Source of the DNA: Mauremys mutica | Lineage: Eukaryota; Chordata; Testudines; Geoemydidae | Assembly: GCF_020497125.1 (NCBI RefSeq) | Contig: NC_059082.1 | Location: 30,092,965 to 30,156,964 of the forward strand | Length of the DNA: 64,000 nt | Direction: 5' to 3' | Part shown: positions 25,112-36,000 of the stretch, one piece after another | Numbering within the stretch: the stretch's first letter is position 1 | How the letters are laid out: every line of letters begins with the position of its first letter | Notes under the pieces: model-generated | Databases searched by the model: none | What the model saw: only the letters and a program-made list of their open reading frames with translations | Told to the model about the DNA's origin: nothing | Position numbers and translations under genes: made by a program

Positions 25112-26111
25112 GACTCCTTAGGAATTCCCCAGCATAAAGGAATACACTAAGAGGAATAGTACTAGCAGAACAGCTCTAAATTACACAGTTCAAATAAGGA
25201 GCATGACCTGGGCATGGCACCAGAGTGTCTGTGCCCTATAACTATTCACAGTTGCCACACCCCTCCCAATGGGCTTTTGCAGCAGAATAAGTTAGAGCAA
25301 CCTGAGGGCAACTCTAGCTTCTGTGAGGGAACAGACTAGTCCCCACCCAGGTCCAGAATCTTGATGATCAAAGATAACATACAAGTGCCTTGCCACACCT
25401 ATTTCTCTCTCCCACCACCAGCTATGCCAAGTTCAGTTAATCCAAGGCTCAGAATCATTTTTTTTCCTCTGTTCAGCATCACTTTCACAGCTGTAATATC
25501 TGTGCCTATGGCACCTTGAGCACCCATCATTGAAAGTGTCAGGTGTTAATATTGCCTACCCTTCCCTCACCACCCACTATTCCCTCTCTCTCTCTAGCAG
25601 TGGGAAAGGTAGGGCAAGATGGGAACTGACACTGATTTCGGGACTGCCACTAAATTGAGCAACCTATTTTTTTTCAAGGAAATGTACTGAACAAGGCTTG
25701 TTTTTAAGGGACAGCATGCCTCACAATGTTTTATTCACAATTCAAGAGTCATATTTGCATTACAGTATATATTTTTTTGCAGGTTTCTTATATCAACTAA
25801 TTATTAGTATCACTGTATTGGGTGCTGGCTCGATGATATTCAAAATGCAAAACAGGTGGTACCACTCTTGCTTGGGGTGCTACAAAACATAAGGCCCTGC
25901 CTACACTGGCAAGTTTCTGCACAGTAAAGCAGTTTTCTGTGCTGTAACTCCCGAGGTGTGAACACTGCCAAGCCACCTAACGCGCAGAAACTGTGCAGTT
26001 GTAGCACTGTAAAAAAACCCACCCCAACGAGAGGCATACAGCTTTCTGCGCTGGGGCTACACCCTGGTCGATTACAGCGCTGCAATTGGCCTACGGGAGG
26101 TGTCCCACAAT

Positions 26112-26782
26112 CAGGGGTGAAAGTAACTTACAGGACTTACCGGTACTGCCGGAGTCCTGAGGGGGGCGTGGTCTCATCCGGAAGAGGCGTGGCCTCTCAA
26201 GGTTTAAAGGCCCTGGGGAACCAGCTGTGACTGGGAGACCCAGAGCCTTTAAATCAACCAGGGGCTCCCAGCTGCAGAGGTGGCTGGGAGCCCCCCGGGG
26301 CTCAGGGGCAAATTAAAGGGCCCGGGGCTCTGGCCGCCAGGGGGAACCCTGAGCTTTGCAGGGCTGGGGCAGGGATTTAAAGGGCCCAGAGCTCCTGCCA
26401 CTGAGGGAAGCCCGGAGCCCTTTAAATCCTGGCCCCAGCCCGGCTGCCGGAGCTGCACGGTGCTCTGAGTCCTTTAAATCCCAGCCCCAGCCAGGATTTA
26501 AAGGGCTCTGGGCTGCCCGTAGCTGCAGGGAGCTTTGAGCCCTTTAAATCCCAGCCGCAGCCGGGATTGAAAGGGCTCTGGGCTGCCCGCAGTGGCGGGG
26601 AGCTCTGAGCCCTTTAAATCCCCGCCCCAGCCCAGCCGCCGGAGCCGCAGCTGGGATTTAAAGGGCTCTGGGCAGCCCAGAGCCCTTTCAATCCCTGCTG
26701 TGGAAATCGATGCGGTCCAGCACGGCATACTGCCTCTTGGCGGTACGCCGTACCGGACCGCACCGGCTTACTTTCACCTCTG
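26112..26782. mobile_element. 671-bp GC-rich hAT element nested in the Harbinger
   Basis: Ends CAGGGGTGAAAGTAAC and GGCTTACTTTCACCTCTG, with a perfect 8-bp target duplication CCCACAAT (26104-26111 and 26783-26790). The core is a CpG-rich array of palindromic units around 'gagccctttaaatcc' and 'ggatttaaagggctc' (about 26380-26695). Long frames inside are repeat artefacts. Confidence 0.9.
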
Positions 26783-26788
26783 CCCACA

Positions 26789-28548
26789 ATGCCTGTTCTC
26801 ACCTCTCTGGTGATCAGTTTGAACTCTACTGCCCTGCCCTCAGATGACCACTCCAAGCTGCTGGACCTCATCAGCATTTGGGGAGAGGAGGCTGTCCAGT
26901 CCCAGCTGCGCTCCAGCCGTAGGAATTATGATTCCTATGAAAAGATTTCACGATGCATGACAGAAAGGGGCCATGACACATTGCAGTGCAGGGTGAAAGT
27001 GAAGGAGCTGCGGAACGCCTATCACAAGGCGAGGGAGGCACCTCTGAGCTGCCAATTCTACAAAGAGCTGGATGCGATACTTGGCGGCGACCCCGCCTCC
27101 ACCACGAAGACCACTGTGGATACTTTGGTAGCTCATGTGCCAGTCAAAATGGACCAAGCCAGGAGGAGGAAATCTTGGATGAGTATGTGGCAGGGGAGGG
27201 GGACTCAAAGGCAGAGGATGACTTGGAGGTCAGAGATGCATGCAGTCAGGAGCTCTTTTCTATCCCAGAGGAGGCTAGCCAATCACAACTGTCAGATGTT
27301 GGCAAAGCGCAAACAGGTGAGGAGCCCCTGGCAAGTGGATTTGATTTTGGGAATCGCTAAAGCGAGTTGTTAGGGGAAGGAGAGTTGCAGAAAGTAGGCT
27401 TGTCTCCCACCGCATGTCTAGTCTGATAAGCGGAATAGGCTGTTGATTGACTCCCTCATTTCATGAGAATCTCCCTCAGAGATCTCCTGGAAACTCTTAT
27501 GGAGATACTGAACAATCTGCTGCCGCAGGTTCTTAGGCAGAGCTGCTTTGTTTCTTGCCCCATTAATGGTAACTTTCCAGTGCCCCTGTGCCATCACGGG
27601 GGGTGGGTGACCATTGCTGCACACCACATAGGGACCAGGGCGGAAGCCGCAGTCTTGGAGAAGATCCTCCCTTGAGTCACTGCTGAGGGTCAACAGCGAG
27701 ATATCTTCCATAATGATCACATCCTGTGGAAAGAGTGGGGACAGGAATGATTATCAGGCTGGCTCTCCCCAAGAGCCACATGCCCAGTGTACAGCAGGGT
27801 CCAGGAAGAGTGATTTACTCTGCCCCTGTGGCTACTCACCGTTTTGGGGATCTTGTGGCTCATGTGTGCTTACCTGGGATCAGCTAGTTAGTTACAGGTG
27901 TGTGTCTGTACTGGCTTTGTTTTAAATTATTTAATCAGTGTTGTGTGTGTTGCAAACAATACTGCTTCTGTAAAATGTTGTGTTTAAACTTCACAGAAAT
28001 GACCTTGGGAGTCCATCCTCCTCTTTGTTATCGGTGGCTGAACGGCTACGCAGAATTAGAGAGCGGACAAGAAGAACTAAGGAGGACTTTCTGCATGATG
28101 TTATGATGCACTCCGCCACCAAGAAACAGGAATTGAAGGAGTGGCAGACAACGAGAAGAGTGACTGAAAAGAGAACGTGACACGGCAGAATGAAGCCACG
28201 GAGTGGCTCTTAAAGGTTATGGAGCGCCAAGGAGAGACACTCCTGGTGATACTAGCTCTTCAAACTGAGCAGCTCCACACCCACCTTCCCATGCAGCCGC
28301 TGTCGCAAAACTCTTTCCCATGCTCCCCCCAGACACTTCCAACACACTCTTATCAACCTCCTGGCTCCAGTCTATACCCGCGGCGTTCCACTCCTCCCCC
28401 CACACAGTCCAGCACTGTGGACTCCCACTACCCACTGCACTCAACACCCATCCCTCTACAGTTTGGCCCTGCTGAAGCACAGTACCCGCTGGATTGTACT
28501 CCAAAAGAGAAGGATGGGTATGATCCCTGGACATACACAAATCTTTAG
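26789..28548 (+). pseudogene. Harbinger Myb/SANT-like DNA-binding protein, two exons, decayed
   Basis: In PIF/Harbinger elements this protein binds the transposon ends and brings in the nuclease. The ATG is at 26789, two bases before the end of the hAT target duplication. Exon 1 (to about 27360) encodes a trihelix/SANT domain: LLDLISIWGEEAVQSQLRSS, YEKISRCMTERGHDTLQCRV, KVKELRNAYHKAREA, CQFYKELDAILGG. An early shift is present near residue 100. Exon 2 (about 27990-28548) follows a ttcacag acceptor. It encodes ERLRRIRERTRRTKEDFLHD, a charged coiled-coil stretch, and a Pro/Gln-rich tail with QPLSQNSFPC and DPWTYTNL. AATAAA follows at 28637. Confidence 0.8.
27418..27863 (-). CDS. Spliced antisense gene inside the Harbinger Myb intron, 109 residues, unknown function
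   Basis: Exon 1 is 27863-27840 (MSHKIPKT), ending at a strong donor ACG|GTGAGT. Exon 2 is 27723-27418, starting after the good acceptor cactctttccacag. The join is in phase 0 and gives 109 residues ending at TAG. Readable parts: DVIIMEDISLLTLSSDS, CGFRPGPYVVCSNGHPPP, GHWKVTINGARNKAALP, LRQQIVQYLHKSFQEIS. There is no internal stop, although the two canonical genes around it are broken. No family recognised. It could be a third transposon gene or the last exons of a longer antisense transcript. Function is not inferred. Confidence 0.55.
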
Positions 28549-28829
28549 CCGTCCCAGGACCCTCCCTTCCTCCATCCCCCTCCCTGCTAATGGTTTTTTT
28601 TTTGGTTTGACTCTCTCTTCCGGTTGTTGTTTTTTAAATAAAAGAATTGTGTTGGTTTGAAAGCAATCTTTATTCTATTAATAAAAAGCAAAAAGAGCCC
28701 TGCAAAGCAACATACACTTATGTTAAATGTATATATTGAATCGCCTTCACCAATCATCTCATAGCATTACAAGCACTGCACTCCCGAGCATAGCAACAAA
28801 TATTAGTCGCTTTTGGCTTCAAATTGCTG

Positions 28830-30060
28830 CCTCAAGGCATCCCTGATCCATGCTGCACCCCTCTAGTAGCACTGGTCTCTGGCTGTTCAGACTCAGCCTC
28901 CAAGTGCTGAGCCTCTGTGGTCCAGCCCTCAGTGAAGCTTTCACCCTTCCCTTCACAAATATTATGGCGTGTACAGTTCGCAACTATAAGCATAGGAATA
29001 TTGTCATTGGCCCATAGAAACCGGGCCAGCAGGCTTTTAAACAGCCAAAAGCACACTGAACAGTCATTCTGCACTTGCTTAGCCTGTTGTTGAACTGCTC
29101 CTTGCTGCAGTCAAATTGCCCCGTGTATGGCTTCATAAGCCATGGCATTAAGAGGTAGGCAGGGTCTCCCAGGACCAAAATGGGCATTTCGACTTCCCCT
29201 ACGGTGATCTTCTAATCTGGGAAGAAAGTCTCTGCTTGCAGCTTCCTGAACAGGCCAGTGTTCAGGAAGATGCATGCATCATGCACCTTTTCAGACTAGC
29301 CTTTGTTAATGTCTGTGAAATGCCCATGGTGATCCACAAGTGCCTAGAGAACCACTGAGAAATACCCTTTGTGATTAATGTACTCAGTGGCTAAGTGGTC
29401 TGGTGTCAGAATTGGAATATGCGTGCCATCTATCACCCCTCCACAGTTAGAGAAGCTCATTTGTGCAAAGCCATCCATAATGTAACGCACATTGCCGAGA
29501 GTCACGGTCTTTCAAAGCAGGCTGCGATTAATAGCCCTGCACACTTCCATCAACACGCGTTCGATGGTCGACTTTCCCACTCTGAACTGGTTAGCGACTG
29601 ACCAGTAGCAGTCTGGAGTAGCCAGCTTCCACAGTGCAATTGCCACATGCTTCTACAACAGCAGGGCAGCTCTCATTCTCGTGTCCTTGCGCCACAGGGC
29701 TGGGGTGAGCTCACCACACAGTTCCATGAATGTGGCTTTCCTCATCCAAAAGTTCTGCAGCCACAGCTTGTCATCCCAGACGTGCATCACAGTTAGGGTG
29801 CCCAGACAGCAAGTGAGAAAAATCGGGATGGGATGGGGAGTAATAGGAGCTTATATAAGAAAAAGTCCCGAATATCGAGACTGTCCCTATAAAATCAGGA
29901 CATCTGGTCACCCTAATCATGATGTGATCCCACTACTCAGTGCTTGTTTCCCGAGCACAAAAGTGGCATTCCACTGTGGTCAGCACCTCCATGATGCCAA
30001 AAGCAATCTCATGTCGTAGCTACTATGCGTGGCGAGATCAATGTCACATTCCTGCAGCCC
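28830..30060 (-). pseudogene. HARBI1-like DDE nuclease of the Harbinger element
   Basis: Reading from the right on the minus strand: an N-terminal helical region (MRKATFMELCGELTPALWRK), a helix-turn-helix (WSVANQFRVGKSTIERVLM), then GGVIDGTHIPI (first D), DHHGHFTDI (second D) and GDPAYLLMPWLMKPYTG. CRMTVQCAFGCLK comes next, where the third acidic residue (E) is replaced by Q, then NIPMLIVANC and HNICEGKGE. In-frame stops and at least one shift near 29060 accompany this, and a MITE cuts the 5' part. Related to the domesticated gene HARBI1 but clearly a dead transposon copy. Confidence 0.85.
29793..29915. mobile_element. Small MITE nested in the nuclease gene
   Basis: Ends TTAGGGTGCCCAGACAGC and GGACATCTGGTCACCCTAA are inverted. 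Inner text 'aaatcgggatgggatgggga' and 'ataggagcttatataagaaa' belongs to a very common short turtle element. It interrupts the nuclease frame between 'cacgtctgggatgac' and the upstream portion. Confidence 0.7.
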
Positions 30061-30419
30061 GAAGAGGCAGGGCATGCATTTCACAAACCATTGAAAGATG
30101 GCGCCAAATGCGTACGGAAGCACAGGGACCGCTGGGATGTGAAGCAATGCATCACAGGGCACTGGGACAGGACCCAGGATGCCCCACGACCCCCTCCGCC
30201 TTCCCACAACTCTTAGTGGCAGAAGAGAAAGAGGTGCTCTGTGGGATAACTGCCCAGAGTGCACCGTTCTGAATACCGTCGCAAGTGCCGCAAGTGTGAA
30301 CACACTATTGTTCAGGCAGCTGACAGTGTGAACACACAACATAGGTTTCCCTTCAGCACTCTCTGAGGCGCTGTAACTCCTGGCGCTGTAACTCTGCCAG
30401 TGTAGACATGCCCTAAGAC

Positions 30420-31840
30420 TGGCCCAACAAAAAGAGAGTAAAAGAGATTGAACGTTAGAGCTGGAGACATGGACACAGCTAAGCATAATCTATGGTAGGG
30501 TCATAGACTGATAGTATTAGTACAAGATGGAAGACACATCAAGTCACCATCTCCCTGGGAGGGCAGGAGATATGATTCCTATATCTTATATGGGGATCTA
30601 AGAGGATTCATTTAATATTTGAAGGCTCCTCATGGTGTACAGTGCCCTGGGAGCAGCATTTTTTATGGTGAATGATAAACATACTTGATTTCTCAGGCCT
30701 TTTATTAGAAACTATTAGATACTTCTAAGGGTGCCCACTGTGTTAGCGATTATTTTGAATATAAAGGCACATCCGGGAAGCAATCGTGACAGAAGGTAAG
30801 CTAGTGTACATATACATTGCAGATTTCTAGCTACTCCTAAAATTTGAGTGTGAGGGTGAGCATAAATAGCTCATGACACCAAGAGCAAAAAGGAATTTTA
30901 ATTTAGTTGACTTGCATTCCCATCAGCTAGATGTTATGCAGTGTAGTCATTATGTATCCAACTCAGTTAGGCATGTGGTTTATACTTGTGCATTGTGGTT
31001 CACTTATATCTCATCTGCCAAGCATCTTTGTGCTGTTACTTCATAATATTTTGGTTCTCTTTCTTTCATATATAACATTTTTATGTATAAAATTGTCCAC
31101 ACTGGTGTATACACATAACTTAAAATTTATTTGCAGCTCTGTTGTTTACGCATATGGGGGAGTAACGTGTGTCATAAACAGAATGAATTGAGTCTTGAAA
31201 ATTGATTAACTCTATAGAAATAACTCCATTTACATGGAAAGGGCAAACTTCGCTAAAGCAGTTCACCAAAAGTAGAAATCAGGGCTTGATGGGGTGGAAG
31301 CATGAGTGGTCTCTCCTTCAAGTTGCTCCTGCTGTATCATGCTGAATGTGACCTCTCCCTTTAAGACTGTGTTGCTCCAAAACTGGGGGAAGTATATTGT
31401 GCCCTATTGAAGTTCCCATGAAGTGTTCTTCCTCAGCCTCATATTGGAATTAGTGACTTATCCGGATATTTATTAGTTTCTTATTAAAATTACATACAAA
31501 AGTGAAAGGAAAAAAGGGGGCATATTAACTTGTATATTGATATGCTAATAAGCTAGTTCCCTGCTCTTCTTCAAACTCTGCAGAACCCTTTCCACATAAG
31601 TCCCGTGTGGAGACAAAAGCAGCATTCCACCTTTGGTGTAGGCCAGGGAGGATACACACAAAAACAGCCCTCCTCTCCCCACTTATGGATCCCATCAGAC
31701 AATCTGGATCCTGGTTACTGAAAAATTATTTTATGGTAAGCAAACAATTAAGGATATTTATGCTTTTTTGTAATTTACTGCAAATATGAAGTAGATACAA
31801 ATCAATAAGCACAACTCATTACAAAAGACATATCATATTG
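30420..31840. other. No gene recognised
   Basis: AT-rich intergenic sequence. A Leu/Val-rich frame at 30931-31191 and a donor-like 'atggtaagc' at 31735 exist without supporting acceptors or a protein family. Confidence 0.5.
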
Positions 31841-32240
31841 CCTCTATATAAATCTAGTATCAGAGGGGTAGCCGTGTTAGTCTGGTTCTGTAGAAGCAGC
31901 AAAGAATCCTGTGGCACCTTATAGACTAACAGACGTTTTGCAGCATGAGCTTTCGTGGGTGAATACTTTCCACTTGCATCTGAAGAAGTGGGTATTCACC
32001 CACAAAAGCTCATGCTGCAAAACGTCTGTTAGTCTATAAGGTGCCACAGGATTCTTTGCTGCTTCTATATAAATCTATGGTACACCCACATCTTGAATAC
32101 TGCATGCAGATGTGGTTGCCCCATCTCAAAGAAGAAATATTGGAATTGGAAAAGGTTCAGAAAAGGGCAAAGAGCACACCCTTTGTTGCCCTAAGTGGAG
32201 CTATCCAGACACTTCAACTTGAACACACTGGATTAAATAA
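31800..32240 (+). pseudogene. CR1-type LINE reverse transcriptase C-terminal fragment, split
   Basis: The frame LPLYKSMVHPHLEYCMQMWL, then PHLKEEILELEKVQKRA, matches the conserved C-terminal RT block of CR1-like LINEs (LYK..V.PHLEYC...W.P...K.I..LE.VQ.RA). It is interrupted after 'ctctatataaatcta' by the palindromic insertion 31857-32065 and resumes with a duplicated copy of that dodecamer. Confidence 0.65.
31857..32065. mobile_element. PLE-derived palindromic insertion, 209 bp, 12-bp target duplication
   Basis: Head 'gtatcagaggggtagccgtg' leads into two inverted arms of about 75 bp ('tagaagcagcaaagaatcct' ... / 'aggattctttgctgcttcta') around a roughly 25-base loop. Flanked by TATATAAATCTA at 31845-31856 and 32066-32077. 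A hammerhead-like core lies in the right arm at 31980-32009 (CTGAAGA, stem GTGGGT/ACCCAC, AAAAGC). The arrangement looks like head-to-head copies of a PLE terminal repeat. Confidence 0.8.
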
Positions 32241-33875
32241 AACAGTAAAACAAATGTCTTAACTACAGAGAGAGACTTTAAGTAACTATCAATAATGAGG
32301 CATAAAAGTCAGAAATGGTTATAAAGAAAAGAAAGATAAAACACTTACTGGTGCCTAACTTAACAAACTACATTAGATTCAAAGCAAAGTTTTCTCACCA
32401 CATGTTTTCAGCAGCATTACTGACCAAACTCTTTAGGTCAGGGCCCCTCCCCCAGAGTCCAACAGCTGCTTTTGACTCTTCAGATGTAGTGAATGAAAGA
32501 GCGAGGGGTGTCTTTCCCTTCCTGTCTCCCCTTTCCAGCTGGGAGCTAGGTGATAGGCAGTGTGTGTGGAAGGGAACTGCATGCTGTTTCTCTGCTGAGG
32601 TGTAGATTTTTGCCCCTGCCCCCTTTCTTTCCAAAGAGCATCCACTTAGCAGCCAATGGTCCATCAGCTTTGTTTACACCTGGCTGAGGCATCAGCTTGC
32701 CTTTTGTTGTTCAGGAACTGGTTTGGCAGCTTCCCAGACTTATCTGGAAAACATGCTTCTAGTTGCGATTTCAGCTTATAACGTTACATGTAATGCTGCT
32801 ATGTGCATTTTGCCGTGATATTGATCAGCCAATTGAGTTTGTAAAATGCTACCTCACAAAACATACCTTGTACAAAAATTATTACAATGGTGTGTAGGGT
32901 GTGAACTCAGGGGTAAATTGTCACAGCCATTGCACAGATGGACCTTCCATCACAGGGTTTCTGTAGGTTTGGGAGTAGACTCTCCGTTTTTCTCTGGTCT
33001 GGAAGGGAGTTGAATTTTGCCCCACAAAGCAACAATGATAAGGAACTCTGGGAGGAGATCCTTGCTGAGGCTTCTTCCTGTAGCGATTTGGCCCTTGATT
33101 TGCCAGAGAGAAGCACATCACTCATTCAGTGAACAGTAAAATAGAAAGACAATTTAAAATTAACCAACATTCGACACAAACTTGATTGTTTTGCTAATAT
33201 GATATTAATGTAAGCCAACTGATAAAAAATATTTACTGCACAGATGAAATATCCTAAAATGGTAATGTAGACACTGCTTAGCATGATATATAGTAGGCTT
33301 TATTAAACTTTGTTTAAGGTTTCAAACAGGAGCATAGAGTCATGTGGGTTATAAGATTCTGTTAGTTCCCATTAATTTTCATATAAAGATGACATATCTA
33401 TGTGAATTGACCTAACATTAAAATTTTATTTTAAACCAAAGGTCTTCAGCCTTCTAGGATTTGAAAATACCTTTAAGGGGTGATAGATTTTGCAACAGGC
33501 TTTAGAATTTATGAGACTAGAATTTATCTTACTGTGGACGGGAAAGATACTGCCTCCTGGGATTAAATGCTCCTGTAACAGCTGCAGAATGATGCTGGCA
33601 CCTGTAGTCTAGAATTATTAATATGCAGGGCATTGCAGACATTTTAACACAAATATTGGAAAGAATGTAGGGCAGTTTGTGCATGGTTGAGTGGGAGTCA
33701 TTTCTTACACATTACAATGTACACACTTGTTTATGTATATTTTTAGGGGATAAAATGACTTACTGGATTTCTAGCTATAAAAGGTTACTTTAAAAAGTAG
33801 TGTTAACTGTTATGCTTTGTAAATATCACAAATAATATTTAAGGAATAGCTAAACTCCATTTGCACAGAATGGGT

Positions 33876-36000
33876 TAAGAACACAAGAATAGTCATACTG
33901 GGTCAGATCAAAGGTCCATCTTGTCCCTGCCAGCAGGTATATGGGATCTTGGGGAGCAATTACCACACGGGTGGGGTGCAAAATAAACTTTATTAATAAA
34001 ATGCAAAAACAGGGAAAATTCAATAGTGAGGGGTATGGGGTTTGTTAAGGTAGACAATTGGGGAGGGGTTTCTTTTTGGTGAACAGTAAGGGGGTTTCAA
34101 TAGTGGGGTACAACACAGCAGGATACAATGCAGTGGGTAACCAACTAACACTGAAGTATTAAATGTAACAGGTAGCTAGCAATTTCTATGTAAAAAGGTG
34201 TGTCACAGCAGCATATAACCAACTAACAGTTATGGAAAAATATGTTAAATAACAAACAATTTTAGGTAAAATGTGTCACAGTGGTGTAAATGTAGAATGT
34301 GACGTGTATCAGAGAGGAAAAAGTAACCAATGGGGTTTTGTGCTAGACTTCAGCAATACAATTGAGGTTTGGCAGTAGGAGCACAGAGACACAGACACAC
34401 AGAGCAAACAGGCTAGGAAGAACAAACAGGCTGCAAGTTTTAAGCAGCAGAGAGAGTGTAACAAGGTAGAAGGACACAGAGAAGCTGGGGGGGGGGTGCA
34501 GTGGGAAGACAGACTTAATTACAATTATACAGAACACAGCAAAATCTTATCTATGATCTAGCTTAACCAAGACTACACAAATTAGCAAGTACAAAACACA
34601 ATGCAACAATTCTCTAAGCCTAACTTACAAAGTATAATGCTAAACTTAACTTAATGGGTGCACCTTATGCTAAGGATAGTTCCAGAGGGCTGAGTGGTGT
34701 GTGTCCAGGACACAGCTCCAAAGGGGGTGGGTGGGGCGGCGACTGCAGCAGTGGATACAGCTGAAAACAGTCCAAGGCAAAGCCCACAGGAGCATAACTT
34801 AGCAGCAGCACAAACTTATTTTCAGTGGCAGAGTGCCACGGGGTTTAAGAGAGAGGTTTTAAAACACAGACCAAGGTTTAGCTTGAGTCTGTGTGCTGGG
34901 GAGACAGAGCCAGCAGCCAGGATGGGCGGGGGGGGGGGAGAGAGGTTTTAGGACACAGACCAAGGTTTAGCTTGAATCTGTGTGCTGGGGAGACAGAGCC
35001 AGCAGCTAAAATAATAAAATAAAAGTACAGAAAGTTTCACAGAGGGATTCTTACCATCCCCCAAGGCAGCAACAGAGGCAGAAGCAGCAAGAACATCAGA
35101 AGGCTCGGTACAGTCTTGATAATCAGGAGATCTCTCAGGCAGCAATTCGTTCTTCGTGGGGTTTTTTTTTTCAAAAACGGGGGTACGCTCAAAAATAAAA
35201 CGAGAGCGGAGAAAGGACCCCCAGAACTCCTGGTTGATCAGACCAGGCAGCAATGCAAGAACCTTTCTGAAGTCTGTTCAAAAATGTCTGTTTATAAAGG
35301 CAAACCCTGGCAGCTTCCCGCCAGTAACTCTGATTGGCTCCCCCTCTTACAGGTAGGAGAGAAGGCAGAGGAAAAAAAAACTGCAGGCAGCCACCAAGAC
35401 ATGTTTGGACTAGTCCTGAGCCCAGAGGTATGACTCATGCCCAGGATCTTAAAAACACAATAGGTCTTGCACTCTGGACAGAGCCTACCCTACACCAAGC
35501 CCAGGTTTTAACAAGGTGATAACAGGACTAACCCTTTGAACAGGGCAGTGGTCCCACTTAGCATAAGTGGCCATTCCTTTGAGAAGGGCAATGGCTCTGG
35601 TTAGACAACTTAAGGGGCCCTCCCTTTGAGAAGGGCAGAGGCCCTGGTAAACAACTTAACAGCCAGGGAGGGGCAGCCACAGAGGAGAACAAGAACAAAA
35701 TGGAGTAAGGGGGCAGCTTTAAGAAACAAAATGGAGCTGTAACAGACACATCTAGCCCAGTATCCTGTCTTCCAACAGTGGCCAATGCCAGGTGGCCCAG
35801 AGGGAATGAACAGAACAGGTAATCATCAAGTGTTCCATCCCCCCTCGCCTATTCCCAGCTTCTGGGAAACAGAGGCTAGGAACACCATCCCTGCCCATCC
35901 TGGCTAATAGCCATTGATGGACCTATCCTCCATGAATTTATCTAGTTCTTTTTTGAACCCTGTTATAATCTTGGCCTTCACAAGAGTTTTAAAAATAAGT
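33876..36000 (-). mobile_element. CR1 LINE 3' fragment split by an LTR insertion
   Basis: Antisense CR1 text 'tactgggtcagatcaaaggt' (33898-33917) stops at CATCT. It resumes at 35749 with 'catctagcccagtatcctgt', 'gccaatgccaggtggcccag', 'aatagccattgatggaccta' and 'ctagttcttttttgaaccct'. The outer CR1 portions add to about 300 bases. Confidence 0.8.
33922..35748 (-). mobile_element. Long solo LTR (1.83 kb) with internal duplication
   Basis: Starts TGTCCCTGCC, ends GTAACAGACA, with a 5-bp target duplication CATCT (33917-33921 and 35749-35753). On the minus strand it begins TGTCTGTTACAGCTCC. It has TTATAAA near 35290 and AATAAA near 33990, roughly 70 bases before its end, so the LTR is minus-oriented. 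A direct duplication of about 70 bases (near 34851-34922 and 34939-35008, 'cacagaccaaggtttagctt') lies inside. No retroviral coding sequence; unusually long for a solo LTR. Confidence 0.7.

Larger units (their letters stand above)
25893..30413 (+). mobile_element. PIF/Harbinger DNA transposon, both ends and both genes, interrupted
   Basis: Ends GGCCCTGCCTACACTGGCA and TGCCAGTGTAGACATGCCC are inverted repeats flanked by TAA (25890-25892 and 30414-30416), the 3-bp target duplication of the superfamily. Subterminal 'gctgtaactc' motifs occur at both ends. It encodes a Myb/SANT-like protein (+), a HARBI1-like nuclease (-), and an extra antisense gene in the Myb intron. Convergent poly(A) signals meet near 28640-28680. 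Insertions sit at 26112-26782 and about 29793-29915. Stops and a catalytic change show it is dead. Confidence 0.9.

Noticed and set aside
30931..31191. 86-residue hydrophobic plus-strand frame
   Set aside because: AT-rich chance frame with no splice context or family match.
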